A stretch of DNA of 64,000 bases from Ectopseudomonas oleovorans (GTDB lineage: Bacteria > Pseudomonadota > Gammaproteobacteria > Pseudomonadales > Pseudomonadaceae): NCBI RefSeq assembly GCF_003052605.1, contig NZ_QASO01000142.1:19277-83276 (forward strand), in the 5' to 3' direction. The position numbers and the translations under genes are program-made. Positions 33,137 to 39,714 of the stretch are shown one piece after another (the first letter of the stretch is position 1; every line of letters starts with the position of its first letter). Below the pieces are notes generated by a model. It was given only the letters and a program-made list of their open reading frames with translations. It was not told where the DNA came from and made no database searches.

Positions 33137-33376
33137 TCATTGCATTACCTCCGGGGCTTCATGGGTGGGGCAGTGCATGGCGTCTAGCGCTTTGTTGATG
33201 GTTTCGCGCCCAACTCCCTTAGATCGGATGATCGTGGCCATAGCCAGGAACGCAGCGAAGACGACTACCTCGGTCGGTACGCCTTTGCTGTCGGCATAGC
33301 CAACGATGGCGGGCAGTAGGTCGTCCAGCAGAAAGGCGGAATGATCTTCAGCGCGGTGGCTGTTGTGGATGTTCAT
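33137..33376 (-). CDS. Small hypothetical protein upstream of the immunity region
   Basis: 79 aa from ATG 33376 with GGAGG upstream. A hydrophobic patch VPTEVVVFAAFLAMATII is flanked by charged residues. It overlaps the preceding stop by 4 bp. Further upstream codons to 33526 are open but belong to the other frame. Not recognised. Confidence 0.6.
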   Translation of the reverse strand: MNIHNSHRAEDHSAFLLDDLLPAIVGYADSKGVPTEVVVFAAFLAMATIIRSKGVGRETINKALDAMHCPTHEAPEVMQ

Positions 33377-33699
33377 ACGGCAGCCCTCCTGCTTTTGCGG
33401 CACAGCATATGCAGCACCAGCCGGGCGCGGCGGTGCTCGCTTTCCGGCAGGCTGTAGCGGGTGACGGTGCAAGGTGCGCCCCAGTTGTTCGGAACTCGCT
33501 CTTGCTGGCGCTGGAAGGTCAGGCAATGGGTGTTCGCCAGCACGGCGATGGTGGACGGCAAACAGTGGTCGCCAATACGCTCGGCCTCAAAACGGTTGAT
33601 GCTGGTGCCGCTCAGCAGGTGCGCCAGTACGCGGGCAATCTTGCTCGGCGCGTTGCGCATAAGTGCGTCGGGAGAGCGGGAGAGGGGGCCGGCGATCAT
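33373..33699 (-). CDS. Hypothetical protein, possibly DNA-binding
   Basis: 108 aa, basic; RVLAHLLSGTSINRFEAERI followed by HCLPSTIAVLANTHCLTFQR looks like a winged helix of the type in phage regulatory proteins that end with a YSLPESEH-like strand. It overlaps the AlpA-like gene by 4 bp. Confidence 0.6.
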   Translation of the reverse strand: MIAGPLSRSPDALMRNAPSKIARVLAHLLSGTSINRFEAERIGDHCLPSTIAVLANTHCLTFQRQQERVPNNWGAPCTVTRYSLPESEHRRARLVLHMLCRKSRRAAV

Positions 33700-33911
33700 G
33701 CCGCGTCCCTCGCTACGATCTTTGCTTTCAGCCAGGCATCTACCTCGGCAAGGTCGTAGTAGACGGCGGCTTGGCGGGTCGTTCCGTCCTTGATTGGCTT
33801 CGGGAAGGTCGGGTCTTTCTTGCGTAGGTTGAAAAAGCCGCTGTGGGACAGGTCAAGGCGTTCGCGCAGGGCTTTTTGACGAATGCGGCCACTCTGGTGA
33901 AGTGTGAACAT
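33696..33911 (-). CDS. alpA: AlpA-family regulator
   Basis: 71 aa with the MerR/AlpA-like HTH: KALRERLDLSHSGFFNLRKKDPTFPKPI, followed by the strand-helix AAVYYDLAEVDAWLKAKI. AlpA proteins activate or repress satellite excision and, in Gram-negative PICIs, are the master activators. GAGG nine bases upstream of ATG 33911. It heads the replication operon and is surrounded by GTGAAC/GTGAAT repeats. Confidence 0.8.
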   Translation of the reverse strand: MFTLHQSGRIRQKALRERLDLSHSGFFNLRKKDPTFPKPIKDGTTRQAAVYYDLAEVDAWLKAKIVARDAA

Positions 33912-33952
33912 GGGTGAATACCTCTATAGAGAGTTCACGCAACATTATTCAC
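33904..33952. promoter_or_regulatory. GTGAAY cluster at the alpA start
   Basis: GTGAAC 33904, GTGAAT 33914, and inverted GTTCAC 33933 and ATTCAC 33947 surround the alpA ribosome site. The same hexamer occurs twice at 35946 and 35956 near the right attachment site. Confidence 0.4.
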
Positions 33953-33978
33953 ATCAATTTGAAGAGATCAGCCACCGC

Positions 33979-34647
33979 CTACGCCGATGCTAATTCTTTG
34001 CGCCATGCTGGCACCCAATTTCTCTGAATTGTGTCAGCCAAGCAGTTGTGTTTTTGGGCCATCTCCTCGCAAAAGCTGGCCAACTCACCGCGCTTGGCTC
34101 TGCGTTGGTGCAGGCCGGCACTTATCCAGGCCTGGCGCACGGTGCCCTTCCCTTTGTTGGTCATGGTGTCGCCTGCTTTTCTTTTTTCTGCTTTCAGCGC
34201 TTTATCTGCGTTATGGATCAAGCCATCAGGGAGCCAGCCACATTGCTCCTTGACTCTGCTCGGCTTCGTCGTTTGAGCGAGTGCGCTTAGCGCCTTGATC
34301 CAGTCTACGGCCTTCGATTCCAGTTGGTAGAACAGCCAAAGCAGGCTGACGGCATCCAGGCCGGTCACCTCTTTAAGCAGTTCGGCATGGCGCCCGAAAG
34401 CCTCCGCGGATAGCTCGCCTTCGGAAGTGACTTGCCCCCAGGTCACTCCCCCAAGAAACGCATCGGAAAGCATCTGGATGGTTTCACTCCGGCCCTTGTT
34501 CTGCTGTATGCGCTCTTCTATGACGTTATCGAGCATGGCTAGCATGTGGCCTCGGCGTTGCTCAACCTCATCGGGCTGGCATTGCTGAAGCTCTGCGCGA
34601 AGGCGCATCAGGCACGCAAAACTGTCTTTCGGTGGGTTTCTGCTCAT
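33979..34647 (-). CDS. Hypothetical protein coupled to the integrase
   Basis: 222 aa, soluble, mainly helical; the C-terminal third is basic with KGKGTVRQAWISAGLHQRRAK, which could bind nucleic acid. Its ATG overlaps the integrase stop (ATGA), so it is translated with the integrase. This is unusual and suggests a role in integration, excision or element maintenance. Not recognised. Confidence 0.68.
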   Translation of the reverse strand: MSRNPPKDSFACLMRLRAELQQCQPDEVEQRRGHMLAMLDNVIEERIQQNKGRSETIQMLSDAFLGGVTWGQVTSEGELSAEAFGRHAELLKEVTGLDAVSLLWLFYQLESKAVDWIKALSALAQTTKPSRVKEQCGWLPDGLIHNADKALKAEKRKAGDTMTNKGKGTVRQAWISAGLHQRRAKRGELASFCEEMAQKHNCLADTIQRNWVPAWRKELASA

Positions 34648-35876
34648 GCTTGCTTCAACTCCACCACATTGCCAACGGCCAGCGCGTCAAGGTGATCGGC
34701 GTACCACTGCATCATGGTTCGGCGTTGCTCCAGGTACTGAGCTTTGTTGTAAACGCCTTTCACGCCTTCCTCCTTGTGTGCCAGTTGGGCGTCGATGTGC
34801 TGGCTCGGCCAATCGTGTTCGTTTAACAGGGTGCTGGCGGTGTGGCGGGTGCCGTGGCCAACCAAGCGGCCTTTGTAGCCAACGCCGGCATACACCTTGC
34901 AGATAGTGTTCTCACTAATGACGGGGTTCTTGGGGCCGATGCCAGGGAACAGCCAGCGGCTGTGGCCGGTGAGGCGATGAAGGTCGCGCAGCGCAGCAAC
35001 GGCCTGTGCAGGTAAAGGGCTGGCGTAGTCACGATCCATCTTCATCTTGCCGGACGGCACTGACCAGATGGCGGCGTCAAGGTCGAACTCCGACCATTCT
35101 GCGAAGCGCAGCATGCCAGGGCGCACGGCCAGCCACAGGCAGAGCCAGGCAGCAGTGCGCGCAGGGATTCGGCTGGTGGTGGTTCGTAGTGCGCGCAGGA
35201 AGCCCGGCAGCTCATGTTCCAGTAAGTGGGGCTGTTGGCGAGTAGCGGGAGCTGGCGCGGCGATTTCGTCCAGGCGGCTGGCTGGATCGTTCTCCGTCAA
35301 GCCCTTGCCTATTGCGTGGCCAAATATCTGGTTGACCCAGCCACGCACCTTTTTGGCTACGTTGTGAGCGCCTCGCGCCTCAATAGATGCCTGCAAGGTT
35401 GCGCAGTCGCTGCGGGTTATCTCGTCAAGCTGCTTGTTACCCAGGACGGGCAAGATGTCCTTGTCGAGGTAGGTTCTGGCCTTGTCTAGGGTGGATTGCT
35501 CAAGCCCCTTGGCCTGCTGGCGCTGATACCAATCCTCGGCAGCAGCCCTGAAAGTGCGGGTAGCGACCTGCTCGGCCCGTTCTTTGGCGGCGCGCTTCTG
35601 TTCTAGAGGGTCAATTCCTCGGCTGAGTTGTTCTCGGTTGCTTCTGGCTTTCTTGCGTGCCAGTTCGCCGCCCACCTCGGGATAAGCGCCCATGCCTAGC
35701 CATGACCACTTGCCGGCGGCGTTTTTGTAGCGCAATTCCCAGGACTTACTGCCATTGGGCTTGACGCGAAAGTACAGCCCTCCGCCGTCGTGTTCGCGGT
35801 AAGCCTTGGACTCTGGCTCAAGGGTTGCAAGCACGGTATCGGCCAGAGGGCGGCGTTTGATGCTAGAGCGTTTCAT
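34644..35876 (-). CDS. int: P4-type tyrosine integrase
   Basis: 410 aa from ATG 35876 (MKRSSIKRRPLADTVL). DUF4102-type N-terminal domain (GGGLYFRVKPNGSKSWELRY), SAM-like core-binding domain, then the catalytic domain with Arg in LAVRPGMLRFAEW, HGTRHTAST (HxxR) and the Tyr nucleophile in KGVYNKAQY. It lies next to its attachment site in tRNA-Leu, like P4 integrases. The frame extends 16 codons upstream without family likeness. A TGTATGCC arm-like repeat sits immediately before the start. Confidence 0.93.
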   Translation of the reverse strand: MKRSSIKRRPLADTVLATLEPESKAYREHDGGGLYFRVKPNGSKSWELRYKNAAGKWSWLGMGAYPEVGGELARKKARSNREQLSRGIDPLEQKRAAKERAEQVATRTFRAAAEDWYQRQQAKGLEQSTLDKARTYLDKDILPVLGNKQLDEITRSDCATLQASIEARGAHNVAKKVRGWVNQIFGHAIGKGLTENDPASRLDEIAAPAPATRQQPHLLEHELPGFLRALRTTTSRIPARTAAWLCLWLAVRPGMLRFAEWSEFDLDAAIWSVPSGKMKMDRDYASPLPAQAVAALRDLHRLTGHSRWLFPGIGPKNPVISENTICKVYAGVGYKGRLVGHGTRHTASTLLNEHDWPSQHIDAQLAHKEEGVKGVYNKAQYLEQRRTMMQWYADHLDALAVGNVVELKQA

Positions 35877-35880
35877 TTCT

Positions 35881-35927
35881 TGTATGCCAAAGTTCGAGAT
35901 TTGGCCGAGCATACAAGTTGGCATACA
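35881..35927. promoter_or_regulatory. Candidate integrase arm sites, right end
   Basis: Direct copies AGCATACA (35908-35915) and GGCATACA (35920-35927) repeat the pattern of the left end, and an inverted copy TGTATGCC lies at 35881-35888. Confidence 0.5.
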
Positions 35928-35973
35928 CGGTGATCAATGCTTTGCGTGAACATGCGTGAACATACATAAACAA

Positions 35974-35998
35974 GAAAGCCCGCACAGGGCGGGCTTTC
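35974..35998 (-). terminator. Island-borne terminator behind tRNA-Leu
   Basis: GAAAGCCCGC-ACAGG-GCGGGCTTTC is a perfect 10-bp stem 43 bp beyond the tRNA 3' end. It replaces the original terminator displaced to 25227-25256. Confidence 0.75.
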
Positions 35999-36041
35999 AA
36001 GGGTGTTTTCGGTCATGCCTGAACATGCAAAAACATGTATG

Positions 36042-36065
36042 TGGTGCCCCGGGGGAGACTCGAAC
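36042..36065 (-). repeat. Right attachment site within tRNA-Leu
   Basis: TGGTGCCCCGGGGGAGACTCGAAC-type sequence is the intact 3' end of the tRNA, matching 25266-25288 apart from one extra C. Confidence 0.85.
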
Positions 36066-36126
36066 TCCCACTCCTTTCGAAAACGGATTTTGAATCCGCC
36101 GCGTCTACCGATTCCGCCACCGGGGC
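36042..36126 (-). tRNA. tRNA-Leu (CAA)
   Basis: The 85-nt gene starts GCCCCGG and ends CCGGGGC-A-CCA, with CCA encoded. The D arm reads GTGGCGGAATCGGTAGACGC, the anticodon loop is TTCAAAA (anticodon CAA), followed by a long variable arm and GGTTCGAGTC-type T arm (here AGTTCGAGTCT). It is the attachment gene of the island; its last 20 or so bases are supplied by the element. Confidence 0.96.
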
Positions 36127-36139
36127 ACGATGGCGGCGA

Positions 36140-36168
36140 AGTATAGGGATGCGTCTGGCGCCGGTCAA
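36140..36168 (-). promoter_or_regulatory. Promoter of tRNA-Leu
   Basis: On the minus strand TTGACC (36168-36163), a 17-bp spacer and TATACT (36145-36140) lie 14 bp before the mature 5' end. Confidence 0.75.
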
Positions 36169-36297
36169 TCGGCGTTGCTGTTGTTCTCTGGTCAATGCTG
36201 AGTCCGTCTGCGTGCAAGCCGTTGTCATCGGGCGCGGCGGTGTTGTTACGGTTTGCCGGCCCTTGGCGGCGAGCGTGATGGCTATGGCCTGTAATTC

Positions 36298-36918
36298 ATG
36301 CTCGCACTGGATGAGCGCTTGCCAGAACAGTTGCAAGCCAGTCGTCCCTTGCCGCCGCTGCGCACGCAGAAGCTGTTTCGCGAGGGGGCGCTGCAGATTG
36401 AGTGTTGCGTGAGCAAGCACTGGCGCCGTGATGCCGGGCAGGGTGAGGTGTCGTTGTGGACGGTGCCGGTGCTCGAGGCCGAGGAGATGCTGGTTTTCGC
36501 GCCAGGCAGGCGTTTTGCCTATCAACGGCTGCAGAATTTGCGTGGGCGTTCGATCGCGACCGTGCGTGGTTATGGCTACGTCGGCAGTGAGTATTTCCAG
36601 CGTCACGATGGTGCCGATGTGCAGGCGCTGATTCACCTGGTCGCGCAGGGGCGTAGCGAGGTCGGCATTCTGGATCGTCTGGAATGGCGCTACCTGCAGC
36701 ATGAGCATGCGATGTTGCAGGGGGCTCGTTGGCAGGTAGAGGAGGGGCCGACGATCAATCGCTCTCAGTTGCGTCTGCGCCTGCATCAGCAGCAGGCGAA
36801 CAGGTTGGCGGCCTTTAATGCTGCGATCCGTTCTCTGCAGGCCGATGGCACCCTGGCGCGTATCGTTGCCCGCTATGCCCCGCAGGCTCACGTGGCCGGG
36901 CCAGTGGAAATCCGGTAA
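36298..36918 (+). pseudogene. Decayed solute-binding protein (SBP_bac_3-like)
   Basis: The 206 codons from ATG 36298 resemble the body of a periplasmic amino-acid-binding-type protein (FREGALQIECCVSKHWR, LVFAPGRRFAYQRLQNLRGR, TVRGYGYVGSEYF, AAIRSLQADGTLARIVARY) but lack a signal peptide and first strand. Reading upstream in the same frame gives GERDGYGL, then TAA at 36292-36294, then FMLALDERLP, so a nonsense change seems to have split the gene. Further upstream lies tRNA promoter sequence. A truncated cytosolic product is possible but unlikely to function in transport. The queA start follows 35 bp later. Confidence 0.6.
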
Positions 36919-36953
36919 GCTCTGCGACCCTGCAAAAATGCCCCCTCCGAATC

Positions 36954-37997
36954 ATGCGTGTTGCCGATTTTCACTTCGACCTTCCCGAATCGCTGATTGC
37001 CCGTCATCCGTTGGCTGAGCGTCGTGCCAGTCGCCTGTTGCAGCTCGACGGGCCAACGGGTGCGCTGCGCCATGGCCAGTTCACCGATGTGCTGGAGCAA
37101 CTGCGCCCCGGTGATCTGATGGTGTTCAACGACACGCGGGTGATCCCGGCGCGTCTGTTCGGCCAGAAGGCCTCGGGCGGCAAGCTGGAGGTGTTGGTCG
37201 AGCGTGTGCTCGATCAGTATCGGGTGCTTGCGCATGTGCGTTCGAGCAAGTCGCCCAAGCCGGGGTCGCAGATTCTTATCGACGGTGGCGCAGAGGCCGA
37301 GATGGTCGCGCGCCACGATGCGCTGTTCGAGCTGCGTTTTGCCGAGCCGGTGCTGCCGCTGCTGGAGCGTGTCGGCCATATGCCGCTGCCTCCTTATATA
37401 GACAGACCGGACGACGAAGCGGATCGTGAGCGTTATCAGACCGTCTATGCGCAGAAGGCGGGGGCCGTCGCTGCGCCGACTGCCGGTCTGCACTTCGATG
37501 ACGAGCTGTTGGCGGCGATCCGTGCCAAGGGTGTGGAAACCGCATTCGTGACCTTGCACGTCGGTGCGGGCACCTTCCAGCCGGTGCGGGTCGAGCGTAT
37601 CGAAGATCACCACATGCACAGCGAGTGGCTGGAGGTCGGCCAGGATGTGGTCGATGCTGTCGCCGCCTGTCGTGCGCGTGGCGGGCGCGTGGTTGCCGTG
37701 GGTACCACCAGCGTGCGTTCGCTGGAGACGGCCGCTCGCGACGGTGAGCTGAAGCCCTTCAGCGGTGATACCGACATCTTTATCTACCCCGGTCGTCCCT
37801 TTCATGTGGTCGATGCCCTGGTAACCAATTTCCACCTGCCCGAGTCGACCCTGCTGATGCTGGTGTCGGCCTTCGCCGGTTATGCCGAAACCATGGCCGC
37901 CTACCGCGAAGCCGTGGCGCAGGGTTATCGCTTCTTCAGTTACGGTGATGCCATGTTCATCACCCGCAATCCCGCCGCGCGCGGGCCCGAGGTTTGA
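36954..37997 (+). CDS. queA: tRNA preQ1(34) S-adenosylmethionine ribosyltransferase-isomerase
   Basis: 347 aa with family sequence throughout: MRVADFHFDLPESLIARHPL, FNDTRVIPARLFG, VGAGTFQPVR and ATTSVRS-like GTTSVRSLETA. QueA transfers the ribosyl part of SAM to preQ1 in tRNA to give epoxyqueuosine, the step after Tgt. It overlaps the functional unit with tgt (2-bp gap to its ATG), as in most gamma-proteobacteria. Confidence 0.97.
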   Translation: MRVADFHFDLPESLIARHPLAERRASRLLQLDGPTGALRHGQFTDVLEQLRPGDLMVFNDTRVIPARLFGQKASGGKLEVLVERVLDQYRVLAHVRSSKSPKPGSQILIDGGAEAEMVARHDALFELRFAEPVLPLLERVGHMPLPPYIDRPDDEADRERYQTVYAQKAGAVAAPTAGLHFDDELLAAIRAKGVETAFVTLHVGAGTFQPVRVERIEDHHMHSEWLEVGQDVVDAVAACRARGGRVVAVGTTSVRSLETAARDGELKPFSGDTDIFIYPGRPFHVVDALVTNFHLPESTLLMLVSAFAGYAETMAAYREAVAQGYRFFSYGDAMFITRNPAARGPEV

Positions 37998-37999
37998 GT

Positions 38000-39133
38000 A
38001 TGTCGCGCACCTGTCGCATGTCCTTCGAGTTGCTGGCCACCGACGGCAAGGCCCGACGCGGTCGCCTGACCTTTCCGCGTGGCGTGGTGGAAACCCCGGC
38101 GTTCATGCCGGTGGGTACCTATGGCACGGTCAAGGGCATGTTGCCGCGTGATATCGAGGCCATTGGCGCGCAGATCATCCTCGGCAACACCTTCCACCTG
38201 TGGCTGCGTCCGGGCATGGAGGTGATCAAGAAACACGGCGACCTGCACGATTTCATGCAGTGGCAGGGGCCGATCCTCACCGACTCTGGCGGCTTTCAGG
38301 TGTTCAGCCTCGGTGCCATGCGCAAGATCAAGGAGGAGGGCGTGTACTTCGCCTCGCCGGTCGATGGCACCAAGGTGTTCATGGGGCCGGAAGAGTCGAT
38401 GCAGGTACAGCGTGATCTGGGCTCGGACATCGTGATGATCTTCGATGAATGCACGCCGTACCCGGCCGAATTCGATGTAGCCAAGCGTTCCATGGAGCTG
38501 TCGCTGCGTTGGGCCAAGCGCTCGAAGACCGCACACGGTGAGAGCAGCGCAGCGCTGTTCGGTATCGTCCAGGGTGGCATGCATGAAGAGCTGCGCATGC
38601 GCTCGCTCGAAGGGCTTTGCGAAATCGGCTTCGACGGCCTGGCCATTGGCGGGCTGTCGGTCGGCGAGCCGAAGGAAGAGATGATCCGTGTGCTAGATTT
38701 TCTGCCGCCGCACATGCCGGCCGACAAGCCGCGCTACCTGATGGGCGTAGGCAAGCCGGAAGACCTGGTCGAGGGTGTGCGCCGTGGCGTGGACATGTTC
38801 GACTGCGTGATGCCGACGCGCAATGCGCGCAACGGCCACCTGTTCGTCGATACCGGCGTGGTGAAGATTCGCAACGCCGTGCACAAACACGACGACTCGC
38901 CGCTGGACCCGACCTGCGACTGTTACACCTGTAAACATTTCTCGCGCGCTTATCTGCATCATCTGGACAAGTGCGGCGAAATGCTCGGTAGCATGCTCAA
39001 TACCATCCATAACTTGCGGCATTATCAGCGGGTTATGGCTGGTTTGCGCGAGGCTATCGGACAGGGTACATTGGCCGCCTTCGTCGAAACCTTCTATGCC
39101 AAGCGCGGCCTGCCTGTGCCGCCGCTTGACTGA
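38000..39133 (+). CDS. tgt: Queuine/preQ1 tRNA-ribosyltransferase
   Basis: The enzyme exchanges guanine-34 for preQ1. Catalytic Asp in LTDSGGFQVFSLG (near residue 95) and the second in DMFDCVMPTRNARNG; the zinc site CDCYTCKHFSRAYLHHL is near residue 310. ATG 38000 (377 aa) has GAGG seven bases upstream; ATG 38018 (MSFELLATDG, 371 aa) corresponds to the usual family start, so the first six residues are uncertain. Confidence 0.97.
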   Translation: MSRTCRMSFELLATDGKARRGRLTFPRGVVETPAFMPVGTYGTVKGMLPRDIEAIGAQIILGNTFHLWLRPGMEVIKKHGDLHDFMQWQGPILTDSGGFQVFSLGAMRKIKEEGVYFASPVDGTKVFMGPEESMQVQRDLGSDIVMIFDECTPYPAEFDVAKRSMELSLRWAKRSKTAHGESSAALFGIVQGGMHEELRMRSLEGLCEIGFDGLAIGGLSVGEPKEEMIRVLDFLPPHMPADKPRYLMGVGKPEDLVEGVRRGVDMFDCVMPTRNARNGHLFVDTGVVKIRNAVHKHDDSPLDPTCDCYTCKHFSRAYLHHLDKCGEMLGSMLNTIHNLRHYQRVMAGLREAIGQGTLAAFVETFYAKRGLPVPPLD

Positions 39134-39173
39134 TTCCCGAACGATTCAAGATCTTTTCCATTAGGAGTGATAC

Positions 39174-39503
39174 ATGAGCTTTTTCATCCCCGCCGCTTAC
39201 GCTGACACCGCGGCTGCTGGCCCTGCCGGCAGCGGTTTCGAGTGGGTTTTCCTGATCGGCTTTCTGGTCATCTTCTATCTGATGATCTGGCGTCCGCAGG
39301 CCAAACGCGCCAAGGAACACAAGAACCTGCTCGCCAGCCTGCAGAAGGGCGACGAAGTGGTCACCAGCGGCGGTATCGCTGGCAAGGTGTCCAAGGTTGC
39401 CGACGATTTCGTGGTGATCGAAGTGTCCGACAGCGTCGAACTGAAATTCCAGAAGCAGGCCATCGCCGCCACTCTGCCCAAGGGCACGCTGAAAGCCATC
39501 TGA
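39174..39503 (+). CDS. yajC: Preprotein translocase accessory subunit YajC
   Basis: 109 aa: one membrane helix (VFLIGFLVIFYLMIW, about residues 25-40) followed by a basic KRAKEHKNLL and the conserved GDEVVTSGGIAGKV. It associates with SecDF-YidC at the inner membrane. AGGAG precedes the ATG. secD follows after an insertion-bearing gap. Confidence 0.96.
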   Translation: MSFFIPAAYADTAAAGPAGSGFEWVFLIGFLVIFYLMIWRPQAKRAKEHKNLLASLQKGDEVVTSGGIAGKVSKVADDFVVIEVSDSVELKFQKQAIAATLPKGTLKAI

Positions 39504-39533
39504 TTCGGTTCTTAGTTTCCATTCGACGGGGCG

Positions 39534-39683
39534 CTTTAGGGCACTTCTAAAAACGTAGGCGAGGCAGCCAGCGCAAGGCAAAAACAGGCGAAAAAGCGGA
39601 ATTTACGTGTTGTAAATGAGCATTTTGAGCCTGTTTTTAACGCAGCGATGGCAACGCAGGTAGTTTTTAGAGGTGCACTTTAG
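39534..39683. mobile_element. 138-bp MITE-like insertion between yajC and secD
   Basis: The element (39540-39677) has inverted ends GCACTTCTAAAAAC and, reverse-complemented, GCACCTCTAAAAAC. It is flanked by CTTTAG on both sides (39534-39539, 39678-39683). Removing it with one CTTTAG restores a perfect hairpin, GGGGCGCTTTAGCGCCCC. It has no coding capacity. Confidence 0.75.
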
Positions 39684-39714
39684 CGCCCCGCGTCATAAAG
39701 CGGGCGGCTCGTTC

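Larger units (their letters stand above)
25266..36065. mobile_element. P4-like satellite / PICI-like integrative element in tRNA-Leu
   Basis: The 10.8-kb element is bounded by direct copies of the tRNA-Leu 3' end (25266-25288 and 36042-36065). Genes, all on the minus strand from the tRNA inwards: tyrosine integrase, a 222-aa unknown, AlpA-like regulator, small proteins, a P4-CI/C4-like antisense RNA region, an Icd-position protein, more small proteins, toprim primase, DUF927 P-loop protein, then unknowns including an XRE regulator and a zinc-ribbon protein. No structural, lysis, packaging or conjugation genes are recognisable, so it probably depends on a helper. int-alpA-primase-replication order is that of Gram-negative PICIs and P4 relatives. 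Confidence 0.85.

Noticed and set aside
32859..33140. N-terminal extension of the Icd-position protein to ATG 33140
   Set aside because: This DNA is better explained by the promoter, terminator and pairing segments of the RNA region; the ATG at 32858 has the good ribosome site.
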